From positions 124,001 through 188,000 of the forward strand of contig NZ_SUPK01000006.1 in NCBI RefSeq assembly GCF_005049045.1: a DNA stretch of 64,000 nucleotides, written 5' to 3'. The number at the start of each line of letters is the position of its first letter. The first letter of the stretch is position 1. Below, piece after piece: positions 1-8,335 of this stretch. This stretch comes from Cohnella pontilimi. GTDB lineage: Bacteria; Bacillota; Bacilli; Paenibacillales; Paenibacillaceae. The notes beneath the pieces are model-generated. The model was not told the DNA's origin. It made no database searches and saw only the letters and a list, made by a program, of their open reading frames with translations. The translations under genes were made by a program, and so were the position numbers.

Positions 1-268
1 ACAAGCCGATGCGGGAAAATCCCGCCACCGCCTTGGCGTTCTTGTCCAAGCCCGCGGCCAAGCCGATCGGATGAGCAAAATGAAGGCCGAACAAATCTAC
101 CGCCAGATCAGGCGTTTTGCGCACCCCCCAGACGGCGGACAGCGTCCTCTTGACGCCGGGTATCCGTGCGGCGCTTCCCATGCCATCGACGATGAGACGG
201 TGGGCGGCCTCCGGATCCATGCGGAAAAGCAGCGATTTAGCCAACCGATAGATCAAAGAGTTCAACAT
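1..268 (-). CDS. pyrD: Dihydroorotate dehydrogenase (quinone), N-terminal part
   Basis: The gene runs off the left edge, so only about the first 89 residues are visible. PyrD oxidises dihydroorotate to orotate in de novo pyrimidine synthesis; the class 2 enzyme is membrane-associated and passes electrons to quinone. The reverse complement translates to an N-terminus with the amphipathic stretch and 'MDPEAAHRL' typical of class 2 enzymes, then 'HPIGLAAGLDKNAKAV', the conserved FMN-barrel entry motif, near residues 69-84. An in-frame TAA lies three codons before the ATG at 268. An AAGAAAGG stretch touches the ATG directly, so a TTG at codon 5 is a possible alternative start. The assignment rests on motif recognition. 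Nothing can be said about the C-terminal half. Confidence 0.88.
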   Translation of the reverse strand, partial: MLNSLIYRLAKSLLFRMDPEAAHRLIVDGMGSAARIPGVKRTLSAVWGVRKTPDLAVDLFGLHFAHPIGLAAGLDKNAKAVAGFSRIGL

Positions 269-435
269 CCTTTCTTACACTTCCGGGTAACAGTTTAGCC
301 TTTTCACCGACAAAAGAAAAGAGCGAAAAACCCGGTTTGCGAACGCGGATCGAGCCTGATATCTGGCGCTCCGTACAGGAAACGGTTACAATGAGGACAA
401 GCAGGCATCATTCGTTTATAGAAAGGTTGGTTCAC

Positions 436-579
436 ATGAGCACTGCCAAGAAAAAACCGCCGATCACCTCCAAAACAAAGCAGCAACAGCAGGTGAACAA
501 AAAAGCGCTGATTTGGATCGGATCGATTTTGGCGGTCATCGTGATCGCGGTCGGAGTGTTGCTCGTTCTGAACGTCTAA
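436..579 (+). CDS. Small single-pass membrane protein, 47 aa
   Basis: A short Lys/Gln-rich cytoplasmic N-terminus (residues 1-23, with KKK and QQQQ) is followed by one strongly hydrophobic helix (about residues 24-46). The start is ATG 436, preceded by GAAAGG about nine bases upstream; the same frame stays open further upstream but has no ribosome binding site there. The stop codon overlaps the convergent L,D-transpeptidase stop by four bases. The layout is that of small membrane proteins common in spore-formers, but I do not recognise a family. It lies divergent from pyrD, about 170 bp away, with no clear promoter call. A function cannot be inferred. Confidence 0.55.
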   Translation: MSTAKKKPPITSKTKQQQQVNKKALIWIGSILAVIVIAVGVLLVLNV

Positions 580-2018
580 GTCAACCAGTCATACGTTTTG
601 CGGGGGTTTGTCTCGTCGCTCGCGTTCGGCAGCCGGAATCGTTCCGGAGGGACGCGCACGGCACCGGGCAGTCCCCCTTTTGCTATCGTCACCTTCGTCC
701 CTGTCGGAACGAGATCGTATAGTTCCTCCAAATCCTCTTTCTTCATCCGGATGCATCCCTGGGATTCGTCTTTGTTGATGCTTTCCGGATCATCCGTTCC
801 GTGTATCGCGTATCGGGTGTCGGATAACGTCATGCCGCGGCTGCCGAAAGGTCCGTCCGATTTCCCGTTCGGATTCCTCACCTTCTCGGTAATCTCAAAC
901 GTGCCCAAGGGCGTCCGCGTTCCTCCCAAGCCGACTTCGTAATTACGCAGAAGCACCCGGCCGCTGACCACCGCCAGACGATGGTGAACCGTGTCCACCA
1001 CGATTTCCAGAGGCCGTTCCGTCAACGAACGCCATGCGCCCGAAGGAACCGTGCGGCCGCTGCCCGAACCGAAAGGCCAGATCGACTGCCCCCGCAAACC
1101 TTCTTCGCCGGTACCGGCCTCAGGCTTCGTCAACTCGGCAAACCACTCCGTCATCGGTTTCGTCCAGCCTGCCATATGATTCGAGGGATAGCTGCCAGCC
1201 AGCGCTTCAGGCGTGGCCGGCATTTTCCCGAATTTTGCACGATACCGGACGATGGCGCTGACGAGCACCAGCTTCTCTTCCTGCACCGGCTTCCAGTTGC
1301 GCACCAATTCGTTAAGCTTCCCGGCGTCGCCCGGTTCGCAGCCGCACCAGGCAGGGTCGTACCAGCTGACCACCGCAGTTCCGGGAGCGGAACCCGGCGA
1401 CACGGCGGCCAGCGGTTTCCCGCTCCGCAGCCAGTCATTCCACTCACCGAGCGATACCGCCTTCACCAAGACGAGCGGTGTCCGCGCCACTTTCTGCGTC
1501 AACAGCTCTCCCAGCGCCGTGCGGCCGTCCTTGCCGGGATCCGCCGCAGCTGCAATCATACCAACCTCCGCTGTGTCGTTGCGCAAAGCGTCCGTACGCT
1601 CTTGCTGCCCGTTCATCGCCGATGGCCGCCCTTCATCGTCTATCGGATAGCCCGGCGCCGCCGCCTTTAAGCCCGGCAACAGCACCGCAGCGGCGAGCAG
1701 CACTGCGGCCGCGATGGATGGCCGTCCCCGGCGGCGCCTCCGGGGTTGGCTCCACGTCGAAAAAGAGCCTGCTGCTGCTGCCGCTGCAGGCACAGACTTC
1801 GATTCGAAAGCTTCGTAAATTTCCCCGGCTTGCGCGAAACAATAGTTGGCCTTGGCGTCTTGTCCCTTCGCCTCATACTGCTTGCCGAGCAAATACCAGG
1901 CCATGCGGCTGTCTTCATGCTTAAGCAAGTAATCTTTAAACGGAAGCGCATCCTCGATATCCGGCACGCGGTCGTAAAATTCTTTGAGCCGCTGCTGCAG
2001 CCTCAATTCCTCACTCAC
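576..2018 (-). CDS. L,D-transpeptidase (YkuD domain) with N-terminal TPR-like region and membrane anchor
   Basis: L,D-transpeptidases form 3-3 peptidoglycan cross-links or attach proteins to the wall, using a catalytic cysteine. Residues about 1-75 look like a TPR-like helical repeat ('MAWYLLGKQYEAKGQDAKA'). A basic stretch and one hydrophobic helix follow at about 92-118. The YkuD domain lies at about 345-460 with 'IHGTDDPESI' and the active-site box 'SQGCIRMKKED' (His and Cys both present). The order implies a cytoplasmic TPR part and an external catalytic domain. The start is GTG 2018 behind GGGAGGTGAAC. The 480-residue length is longer than the minimal YkuD enzymes because of the helical part and linker. 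A 35-aa gene sits immediately upstream on the same strand. Confidence 0.88.
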   Translation of the reverse strand: MSEELRLQQRLKEFYDRVPDIEDALPFKDYLLKHEDSRMAWYLLGKQYEAKGQDAKANYCFAQAGEIYEAFESKSVPAAAAAAGSFSTWSQPRRRRRGRPSIAAAVLLAAAVLLPGLKAAAPGYPIDDEGRPSAMNGQQERTDALRNDTAEVGMIAAAADPGKDGRTALGELLTQKVARTPLVLVKAVSLGEWNDWLRSGKPLAAVSPGSAPGTAVVSWYDPAWCGCEPGDAGKLNELVRNWKPVQEEKLVLVSAIVRYRAKFGKMPATPEALAGSYPSNHMAGWTKPMTEWFAELTKPEAGTGEEGLRGQSIWPFGSGSGRTVPSGAWRSLTERPLEIVVDTVHHRLAVVSGRVLLRNYEVGLGGTRTPLGTFEITEKVRNPNGKSDGPFGSRGMTLSDTRYAIHGTDDPESINKDESQGCIRMKKEDLEELYDLVPTGTKVTIAKGGLPGAVRVPPERFRLPNASDETNPRKTYDWLT

Positions 2019-2049
2019 GCGTTCACCTCCCGCCTCGCGGGCATTACGA

Positions 2050-2157
2050 TCAGCATTGGAGCACTTTATCGATCGTTATATTCACATTGCCCGCTTTCAC
2101 CGGAACTTTGACGTTTGCGGGTTCGAGGCACCAGCGGCCTCCGTTTGTCATTGGCAA
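2050..2157 (-). CDS. Small hypothetical protein, 35 aa
   Basis: This gene is too short for ordinary ORF calling. It starts with TTG 2157, six bases behind a near-perfect GGGGAGG at 2164-2170, and ends in TGA at 2050, 31 bases before the L,D-transpeptidase start. The product begins 'MPMTNGGRWCLEPANVKV' and ends in a cysteine ('KVLQC'); it has two cysteines, alternates polar and branched residues, and has no membrane segment. The codons look like those of neighbouring genes. The strong ribosome binding site and the tight spacing to the next gene support real translation and probable co-transcription with the transpeptidase. I do not recognise a family. Confidence 0.5.
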   Translation of the reverse strand: MPMTNGGRWCLEPANVKVPVKAGNVNITIDKVLQC

Positions 2158-2265
2158 GTTTTACCTCCCCATTATCTAACAAATGGAGCGATTCTGTCAC
2201 CAAAATTCGATGCAAATTTACACAATAGACCACCTGTAAACGATGTTTTGAACGAGCCTTGAAAT

Positions 2266-2305
2266 TAAAAAAACCCTCTCGCGGGTCTGTCGACCTGCGA
2301 AAGGG
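2266..2305 (-). terminator. Rho-independent terminator of the ferredoxin gene
   Basis: A nine-base stem pairs 2297-2305 with 2274-2282 (one G-U pair), and on the minus strand it is followed by a run of seven T residues. It lies 20 bases after the ferredoxin stop. Confidence 0.85.
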
Positions 2306-2325
2306 CTCTTCCCTTGGTACTATGA

Positions 2326-2565
<240 letters not shown>

Positions 2566-2687
2566 TTACCCTCCTAGAATTCGGTTCCGTCGGTTAGCGT
2601 TTTATACGCTCATGTCCAATATCAATATAATATAAAACGTTGGCCGAATCAAACGAAAAAGCAGATGATATCCATCGTTTTCCGTTC

Positions 2688-4028
2688 TTAATAATCGTTC
2701 TCATCGTCTGTTTGCGGACCGCGCAGAAAGTCTTTTTCGAGCGAGGTTCCGCGCAGCTTCTTGTTTCGAATGAGAGAGGAAGGATCGTCGCCGAGCATGC
2801 CGGCGGTCAACACCGCTCCCTCGCCGAACTTATCGCGAAGCCGGTCCATGACGGTGGCCAGCTTATCGCGCTTCGGCGTCTCCTCGAACGTGAACAAATC
2901 GAGCTGTACCGCCGTTTCCTGCTTCGGAGACAAGTTTTGGAGCGTGATCCCGAGCAGGCGCACGGGGTCGCCCTCCCGCCAATTGGCGTCCATCAGCCGG
3001 CAGGCTTCCTTATATACGTCTTCAGAGATGTCGGTGGGAGCTGCCAGACCGGCGGCCCGTGTGATGGTCTTCATGGACGGATCCCGGATCGTGATTTGGA
3101 TGGTGGAGCACATCATGCCGTGGCGCCGGAGCCGGCGGGTCGTCTGATCGGCCAAATTGAGCAGCACCCTTCGGAACTGCTCTTTTTGCGTCAAATCAGC
3201 CGGCAGCGTCGTCGTATGGCCGATCGATTTGGCGGCTTCCGCGAGAGGCTCAACCGGCGAATCGTCGATTCCGTGAGCGGCCCGCTTCATCCAGGCGCCA
3301 TACACGCCGAAGCGGTCGATCAGCATTCGCTCGTCGGCGGCGGCCAATTCCCCGATTGTGCGAATATTGAGCCGTAATAGTTTATCCGCCGTTTTGGAAC
3401 CGATGCCGTACAATGTCTGGCAAGGCTTTCCCCACAGCAGCGCGGGAACGTCCCTTCTTCGGAGCACGGTCACTGCGTCCGGCTTGCGCATGTCCGACGC
3501 CATCTTGGCCAGCAGCTTGTTCGGCGCGACACCAATCGAACAAGGGAGCGACAGCTCGTTTTTCACCCGGGAGCGGATCGTCTCCGCGATCTCCACGGGT
3601 GTCCCGAATTGGCCGCTGCCCGTGACATCCAGGAAACATTCGTCGATCGATACGGCTTCGACCATCGGCGTGTAATTGCCGGCGATCCGCATAAAACCTT
3701 TACTGTATTTCCGGTACAAGTCGAAGTCCGGGGCGATGATCGTCAGGTCCGGGCAAAGCTGCATCGCCTGACGCACGGTCATGCCGGTGCGGACTCCCCG
3801 TGCCCGGGCTTCATAGGAGCTCGTGACGAGAATCCCTTTGCGCAGCTCCACGCTTCCGGCCACACCCGTCGGCTTACCGCTGTACAATTCCGGCTGTTCG
3901 GCGGCGTGAACGGAGCAATAGAACGCATTCATATCAATATGCAAAATATATCTCCGCTTCGTCTCGCCGATCGCCGCCGCCCCCTTTTTTCGCACGAACG
4001 CCCATTCGCTCTTTTTCATTATAATCAT
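2688..4028 (-). CDS. dinB: Y-family DNA polymerase (DinB/UmuC type)
   Basis: Translesion polymerases copy damaged templates with low fidelity. The catalytic palm signature 'HIDMNAFYCSV' lies at about residues 30-40, 'VTSSYEARARGV' near 69-80, and the metal-binding 'VSIDECFLDVTGS' near 126-138. The little-finger domain follows, and a C-terminal 'QLDLF' (about residue 387) resembles the clamp-binding peptide of Pol IV enzymes. It is most like Bacillus YqjH/YqjW. The start is uncertain: ATG 4028 has no ribosome binding site and lies within a promoter whose predicted transcript begins near 4011. A TTG at 3944, seven bases behind GGAG, would give a product starting just before 'HIDMN', as in most homologues. 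It is divergent from cimA. Confidence 0.88.
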   Translation of the reverse strand: MIIMKKSEWAFVRKKGAAAIGETKRRYILHIDMNAFYCSVHAAEQPELYSGKPTGVAGSVELRKGILVTSSYEARARGVRTGMTVRQAMQLCPDLTIIAPDFDLYRKYSKGFMRIAGNYTPMVEAVSIDECFLDVTGSGQFGTPVEIAETIRSRVKNELSLPCSIGVAPNKLLAKMASDMRKPDAVTVLRRRDVPALLWGKPCQTLYGIGSKTADKLLRLNIRTIGELAAADERMLIDRFGVYGAWMKRAAHGIDDSPVEPLAEAAKSIGHTTTLPADLTQKEQFRRVLLNLADQTTRRLRRHGMMCSTIQITIRDPSMKTITRAAGLAAPTDISEDVYKEACRLMDANWREGDPVRLLGITLQNLSPKQETAVQLDLFTFEETPKRDKLATVMDRLRDKFGEGAVLTAGMLGDDPSSLIRNKKLRGTSLEKDFLRGPQTDDENDY

Positions 4029-4047
4029 GGGCCGATAAACGGTGCAA
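4018..4047 (-). promoter_or_regulatory. Sigma-A-type promoter of the Y-family polymerase gene
   Basis: The -35 box is TTGCAC (4042-4047), the spacer is 18 bases and the -10 box is TATAAT (4018-4023). The transcript would begin near 4011, downstream of the two most upstream ATG codons of the open frame. Confidence 0.6.
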
Positions 4048-4063
4048 CGGAGCGGCAGAGCTC

Positions 4064-4092
4064 TCTACATTTACAGAAAGCCATGCTATAAT
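4064..4092 (+). promoter_or_regulatory. Sigma-A-type promoter of cimA
   Basis: The -35 box is TCTACA (4064-4069), the spacer is 17 bases and the -10 box is TATAAT (4087-4092). It gives a leader of about 30 bases before the cimA start, with no room for an attenuator. Confidence 0.65.
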
Positions 4093-4129
4093 AGTAATCA
4101 CCTGTTTTGGCATAAGGGGGATATTCGCT

Positions 4130-5752
4130 TTGGGCATGACAAACTCGATCACGATTTTCGATACCACGCTGCGGGACGGAACGCAAGGCGAAGGCATCAG
4201 CCTGACTGCCGAAGATAAAGTCAAAATCGCCTTGAAGCTCGATTCTCTGGGCGTCCATTATATTGAGGGCGGCAATCCCGGAAGCAACGGCAAAGATATT
4301 GAATTTTTCCGGCGCATCCGCCAGATGAACCTCACGTCGAAGCTGACGGCGTTCGGAAGCACCCGCCGCAAAAATTCCGTATGCGAACAAGATATCAACC
4401 TGAAGCACCTGACGGAATCCGGCGCGCAGGCCGCGACGCTGGTCGGTAAAACGTGGGATTTCCACGTTCATACTGCCCTCCAGACGACGCTCGAGGAAAA
4501 TCTGGCCATGATCCAGGAGTCGCTGGCTTACGTGAGAAGCCGCGGCATGGAAGCCTTGTTCGACGCGGAGCATTTCTTCGACGGGTACAAAGCGAACCCC
4601 GATTATGCGTTAGCCACCCTCGCCAAAGCGAAGGAAGCCGGAGCGGAATGGATCGTGCTGTGCGACACGAACGGAGGCACGCTTCCGACGGAGATCCACG
4701 AAATCGTGTCTCGTGTCGTCTCCGCGATCGACGCCCCAATCGGCATTCATACGCATAACGACTGTGAGCTCGCCGTGGCCAACACGCTTGCCGCCGTCGC
4801 TGCCGGTGCCCGGCAAGTGCAAGGTACGATTAACGGATACGGCGAACGGTGCGGCAATGCGAATTTGTGCTCCATTTTGCCCAATCTTCAGCTCAAGATG
4901 GGTTACCGCGCCGTGCGCGACGATCAGCTGAAGATGCTGACCAGCGTGGCTCGATACGTAAGCGAGTTGGCCAACGCACATCTGCCGGTTAATCAGCCTT
5001 ATGTCGGCAATGCGGCTTTCGCCCACAAAGGCGGCATCCATGTATCCGCAATTCTCAAAGACTCCAAAACCTACGAGCACATCCCGCCGGAACTCGTCGG
5101 CAACAAGCAGCGGGTGCTCGTGTCCGAACTCGCGGGCCAGAGCAACATTTTGTCCAAAGCCCAGGAGATCGGGTTGGACGTGAACGCGGAGCAATTGAAA
5201 TCCCGCGAAGTCATCGACCGGATCAAGGAGCTTGAGCATCAGGGCTATCAGTTCGAAGGAGCGGACGCTTCGCTGGAGCTGCTGCTGCGTGACGCTTATG
5301 GGGATACGCAGCAAGTTTTCACGGTGGAAAGCTTTAAAATGATCGTCGAAAAAACAGCGGCCGGCATGTTGTCGGAAGCGATCGTGAAAATCAACGTCGG
5401 CGGACAGCAGGTGTACACCGTAGCGGAAGGGAACGGCCCGGTGAACGCTTTGGACAACGCACTTCGCAAAGCGCTGGTGCAGTTCTATCCGGATATCAAT
5501 CATATCCATCTGACCGACTATAAAGTTAGAGTGCTCGGCGGCAAAGATGCCACGGCCGCCAAGGTTCGCGTATTAATGGAGTCAACAGACTTTAAGGATA
5601 CGTGGAACACCGTCGGTGTCTCTTCCAACGTCATCGAAGCGAGCTGGGAAGCGCTCGTCGATTCGATTCGATACGCTCTGCTCGGCATGGTGAAGAAAAA
5701 CGACGTGGAAAGCGAAACGCCGCGGGAGTCGCTCGGGCTCGTAAATTTTTAA
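4130..5752 (+). CDS. cimA: (R)-citramalate synthase
   Basis: CimA condenses pyruvate with acetyl-CoA to citramalate, opening a threonine-independent route to 2-oxobutyrate and isoleucine. The 540-residue protein has the HMGL-like TIM barrel with 'FDTTLRDGTQGEGIS' at its start, 'DTNGG' and the metal-binding 'IGIHTHNDCELAVANT', then 'GYGERCGNANL'. A C-terminal LeuA-type allosteric domain is present ('VLGGKDATAAKVRVLMEST'). The length and the 'EGGNPGSNGKD' segment separate it from LeuA and NifV. The TTG at 4130 follows AAGGGGG at good distance; ATG 4136 is the alternative. It is a single-gene unit with its own promoter and terminator. Confidence 0.9.
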   Translation: MGMTNSITIFDTTLRDGTQGEGISLTAEDKVKIALKLDSLGVHYIEGGNPGSNGKDIEFFRRIRQMNLTSKLTAFGSTRRKNSVCEQDINLKHLTESGAQAATLVGKTWDFHVHTALQTTLEENLAMIQESLAYVRSRGMEALFDAEHFFDGYKANPDYALATLAKAKEAGAEWIVLCDTNGGTLPTEIHEIVSRVVSAIDAPIGIHTHNDCELAVANTLAAVAAGARQVQGTINGYGERCGNANLCSILPNLQLKMGYRAVRDDQLKMLTSVARYVSELANAHLPVNQPYVGNAAFAHKGGIHVSAILKDSKTYEHIPPELVGNKQRVLVSELAGQSNILSKAQEIGLDVNAEQLKSREVIDRIKELEHQGYQFEGADASLELLLRDAYGDTQQVFTVESFKMIVEKTAAGMLSEAIVKINVGGQQVYTVAEGNGPVNALDNALRKALVQFYPDINHIHLTDYKVRVLGGKDATAAKVRVLMESTDFKDTWNTVGVSSNVIEASWEALVDSIRYALLGMVKKNDVESETPRESLGLVNF

Positions 5753-5762
5753 CACCTGCGAC

Positions 5763-5806
5763 AAAAAACCTCCATTCTCCGATGTTCAACGGAGTGGAGG
5801 TTTTTT
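5763..5806. terminator. Bidirectional terminator between cimA and the thioredoxin-like gene
   Basis: The stem joins ACCTCCA/TGGAGGT plus an inner CTCC/GGAG, with six A residues before it and six T residues after it. It can end cimA (+) and the convergent thioredoxin-like gene (-). Confidence 0.88.
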
Positions 5807-5814
5807 GTTGCTTA

Positions 5815-6378
5815 TTATTTTGTAATTTCATCCAAATACGATTCCCACTGCTTCAAAGTGATCACGCCGTCGATCCGCTGCCGGATCGTCCCGTTGCGGT
5901 CCACGATGAAGCTGGTCGGATACGAGAACACCTTGTACGCGTCTCCGGCCTCCCCCTTCGCATCCGTCAATACCGGGAACGTGAACCCTTTTTCCTCGAC
6001 AAATTGTTTAGCTCCCCAAACCTTATCGTATTTGGTAGCGTTCACTGCGTATAATTCCACTTTGTCCTTGTACTTGTCGTACAATTCCACCAAGTCGGGG
6101 GCCTCCATATCGCACGGGCCGCACCAGGACGCCCAAAAATTGACGATCACGGGTTTGTCCCGCTTTCCCCCCACTTCGTATGTGGCTTTGCCGTCCAGAG
6201 TCGCCAAAGTGAACGCCGGCGCCGGAGAACCTTTCTTCGGAGTCGACGGGTCCGATACCGGGGCTTCGATGCCGCCGCTCGCCGCGGGAGAGCTTTTATC
6301 GTTACCGGCTTGATTAAACCATACAACGGCCACGATCGCCGCAGCTACAGCGATCAATATTACAATGTTTCGTTTCAC
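5815..6378 (-). CDS. Membrane-anchored thiol-disulfide oxidoreductase (TlpA/ResA-like)
   Basis: This 187-residue protein has an N-terminal membrane anchor (about residues 3-21), a Ser/Pro-rich linker (27-50) and an AhpC/TSA-type thioredoxin fold. The active site is WCGPC with Cys86 and Cys89, followed by 'YPTSFIVDRNGTI' carrying the cis-proline. Proteins of this kind act outside the membrane, reducing apocytochrome c (ResA) or sporulation targets (StoA). No cytochrome biogenesis genes are adjacent, so the substrate is open. A promoter TTGGTA-18-TAAAAT lies upstream at 6435-6464. It is convergent with cimA and divergent from the MFS gene. Confidence 0.88.
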   Translation of the reverse strand: MKRNIVILIAVAAAIVAVVWFNQAGNDKSSPAASGGIEAPVSDPSTPKKGSPAPAFTLATLDGKATYEVGGKRDKPVIVNFWASWCGPCDMEAPDLVELYDKYKDKVELYAVNATKYDKVWGAKQFVEEKGFTFPVLTDAKGEAGDAYKVFSYPTSFIVDRNGTIRQRIDGVITLKQWESYLDEITK

Positions 6379-6434
6379 TGTTCATTACGCCTCGCTCTTC
6401 TGCTGTTGACACGATCTGTTCATGTGCCTTTCCT

Positions 6435-6464
6435 ATTTTACCTCATTTGGCTCGCCGGTACCAA
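6435..6464 (-). promoter_or_regulatory. Candidate promoter of the thioredoxin-like gene
   Basis: The -35 box TTGGTA (6459-6464) is separated by 18 bases from the -10 box TAAAAT (6435-6440), about 57 bp before the start codon. Confidence 0.45.
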
Positions 6465-6546
6465 ACCGCAACGGGAATGGCGGTCTTTCCTCGGGGGTAC
6501 ATTAACCTGTGGATGACTTCCAGCACGCAGCACAAGGAGGAGCCGA

Positions 6547-7860
6547 ATGGACGCCGCGAAAACGAAACAAAAGCTCCGCATTACCTTTACGAGCGATATT
6601 CCCGAAGAGGATACGGCATTGGAATCCAAGGAACGTTCCGAAGGTGGCGGACAATCCAAACAACGGCCGAAAGGCCGCATATGGGAGTATATCGCGCTGG
6701 CTACCGTGCCCATGGTCATGGTTCTCGGCAACTCGATGCTCGTTCCGATTTTGCCGACATTACAAAGAGAGCTTGGCGTTTCCAAGTTCCAATCCAGTTT
6801 GGTTATCAGTCTGTTTTCCGTTGCCGCCGCCCTCGTGATTCCGATCGCCGGTTACTTATCGGACCGGTTCAACCGAAAAGCCGTTATCATCCCGGGGTTG
6901 ATTCTGTATGGCGGAGCCGGAATTTTGGCAGGCTTCGGAGCCGTGTGGCATTCGTACGGAACGTTAATCACCGCGCGGGCTGTGCAAGGCATCGGTGCTG
7001 CAGCAACCGCGCCGATCGCCATGGCGTTTGTGGGGGATTTATATAAAGCCGGTACGGAAAGCCAAGCCTTGGGCCTGATTGAGGCCGCCAACGGCACCGG
7101 CAAAGTGATCAGCCCGATCTTGGGCTCTCTGTTCGCCCTGCTTATCTGGTACGCTCCGTTTTTCGCGTTTCCGGTATTTTGCTTTTTGTCCTTGGCCGCC
7201 ATGATTTTCATGATCAAGGAACCTAATCGCAAAGGGAACACCAAACCAATCAAAGAGTACATCCATTCCATCGGCAAAATATTCAAAAAGGACGGCAAAT
7301 GGCTCATCGCGTCTTTTTTCGCCGGATCGCTCGCTTTGTTCATCTTGTTCGGGGTGCTGTTCTTTCTGTCCGAAATTTTGGAGAAGCCTCCGTATTCCAT
7401 TGACGGTGTTATCAAAGGCTTTGTGCTCGCCATTCCGCTTTTCGCCATGGTGTGCACGGCTTATATTACCGGCAACGTCATCCGCAAGAACGGGGTGCTC
7501 ATCCGCTGGTTGATGAACATCGGCCTGGCGTTGATGGTCATTTCCCTCGGTCTTGCGATTTTCTTCAACAAAAATTTGTATGTGTTCATCGGGCTCCTTA
7601 CGTTCAGCAGCATCGGGACAGGCCTTGTGCTGCCTTGCCTCAACACGATGATCACGGGTGCCGTTGAAAAATCCGAGCGAGGCATGATTACTTCTCTGTA
7701 CAGCAGCCTGCGGTTTTTCGGCGTGGCGTTCGGTCCTCCACTGTTCGGCTGGCTGATGGACATTTCACACCGGATCGTGTTTATTACGGTCTCCGCCCTT
7801 TCGCTGATCGCGCTTAGCCTCGTCTTTTTCCTGGTGAAGCCCGGTAAAAAAGTGGCCTAG
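6547..7860 (+). CDS. MFS transporter, DHA1-type efflux protein
   Basis: The 437-residue protein starts with a hydrophilic, acidic N-terminal tail of about 45 residues and then shows twelve hydrophobic segments. Between helices 2 and 3 is 'GYLSDRFNRKAVIIPGL', the MFS motif A (D-R-x-x-R/K-K). The motif C-like 'GTGKVISPILGSLFA' of drug:H+ antiporters lies in helix 5. This supports an exporter of small molecules, with substrate unknown. ATG 6547 follows AAGGAGG at seven bases. It ends 55 bp before the JAMM protease gene and may be co-transcribed with it. No regulator is adjacent. Confidence 0.85.
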   Translation: MDAAKTKQKLRITFTSDIPEEDTALESKERSEGGGQSKQRPKGRIWEYIALATVPMVMVLGNSMLVPILPTLQRELGVSKFQSSLVISLFSVAAALVIPIAGYLSDRFNRKAVIIPGLILYGGAGILAGFGAVWHSYGTLITARAVQGIGAAATAPIAMAFVGDLYKAGTESQALGLIEAANGTGKVISPILGSLFALLIWYAPFFAFPVFCFLSLAAMIFMIKEPNRKGNTKPIKEYIHSIGKIFKKDGKWLIASFFAGSLALFILFGVLFFLSEILEKPPYSIDGVIKGFVLAIPLFAMVCTAYITGNVIRKNGVLIRWLMNIGLALMVISLGLAIFFNKNLYVFIGLLTFSSIGTGLVLPCLNTMITGAVEKSERGMITSLYSSLRFFGVAFGPPLFGWLMDISHRIVFITVSALSLIALSLVFFLVKPGKKVA

Positions 7861-7915
7861 GGATTGTCCGGTACCGCTTCTTCCTTCATACTCATGGGGG
7901 AAGGAGGGCTTGATT

Positions 7916-8335
7916 ATGCCTGAAGCGGCCATTTTACCGAAGGAAGTGGAGCGCCGCCTGACGGATGCGTGCCGCAGACGTCTGCCGAACGAGACGTGCG
8001 GCATCCTGTTCGGCACCGAAGCTGGCGCCCAAGTTGAGGTTGAAGAGTTTGCCGTCATTCGCAACGCCGCCCGCCGGCCCGGCGAATCGTTCGCCTTCTT
8101 GCCCGAGGATTGGGTATCGGCATATTATGAAGCGCAAAAAAACCAACGAAAGATCGTCGGTTTTTTCCATTCTCATCCCGACGGCCGCCCGCTTCCGAGT
8201 GTTAAGGATGCCAAAGGCTGGCTGCCATGGGGAACTTATTGGATTGTAGGCTTCTCGCAGCATGACTCTGAGATCGCGGCTTATACGGTCAGCTCCGCCG
8301 GGGACTGGCGGTCGTTGACCGTTCGTGCCGGCTGA
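7916..8335 (+). CDS. JAMM/JAB-domain metallopeptidase (M67 family)
   Basis: This stand-alone 139-residue JAB domain carries all the zinc and catalytic residues: Glu26 in 'PNETCGIL', then His85, His87, Ser95 and Asp98 in 'FHSHPDGRPLPSVKD'. Bacterial stand-alone JAMM proteins cleave isopeptide or C-terminal peptide bonds, often in sulfur-carrier (ThiS/MoaD-like) maturation, but no such carrier gene is adjacent. I chose ATG 7916 because AAGGAGGG at 7901-7908 is correctly spaced for it and too close to the TTG at 7910. The last 55 bases overlap the 3' end of the convergent ammonium transporter gene. Confidence 0.85.
   Translation: MPEAAILPKEVERRLTDACRRRLPNETCGILFGTEAGAQVEVEEFAVIRNAARRPGESFAFLPEDWVSAYYEAQKNQRKIVGFFHSHPDGRPLPSVKDAKGWLPWGTYWIVGFSQHDSEIAAYTVSSAGDWRSLTVRAG

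Noticed and set aside
2235-2248. cre-like TGTAAACGATGTTT upstream of the 35-codon gene
   Set aside because: The last two fixed bases (CA) do not match, and no carbon-related gene is near.
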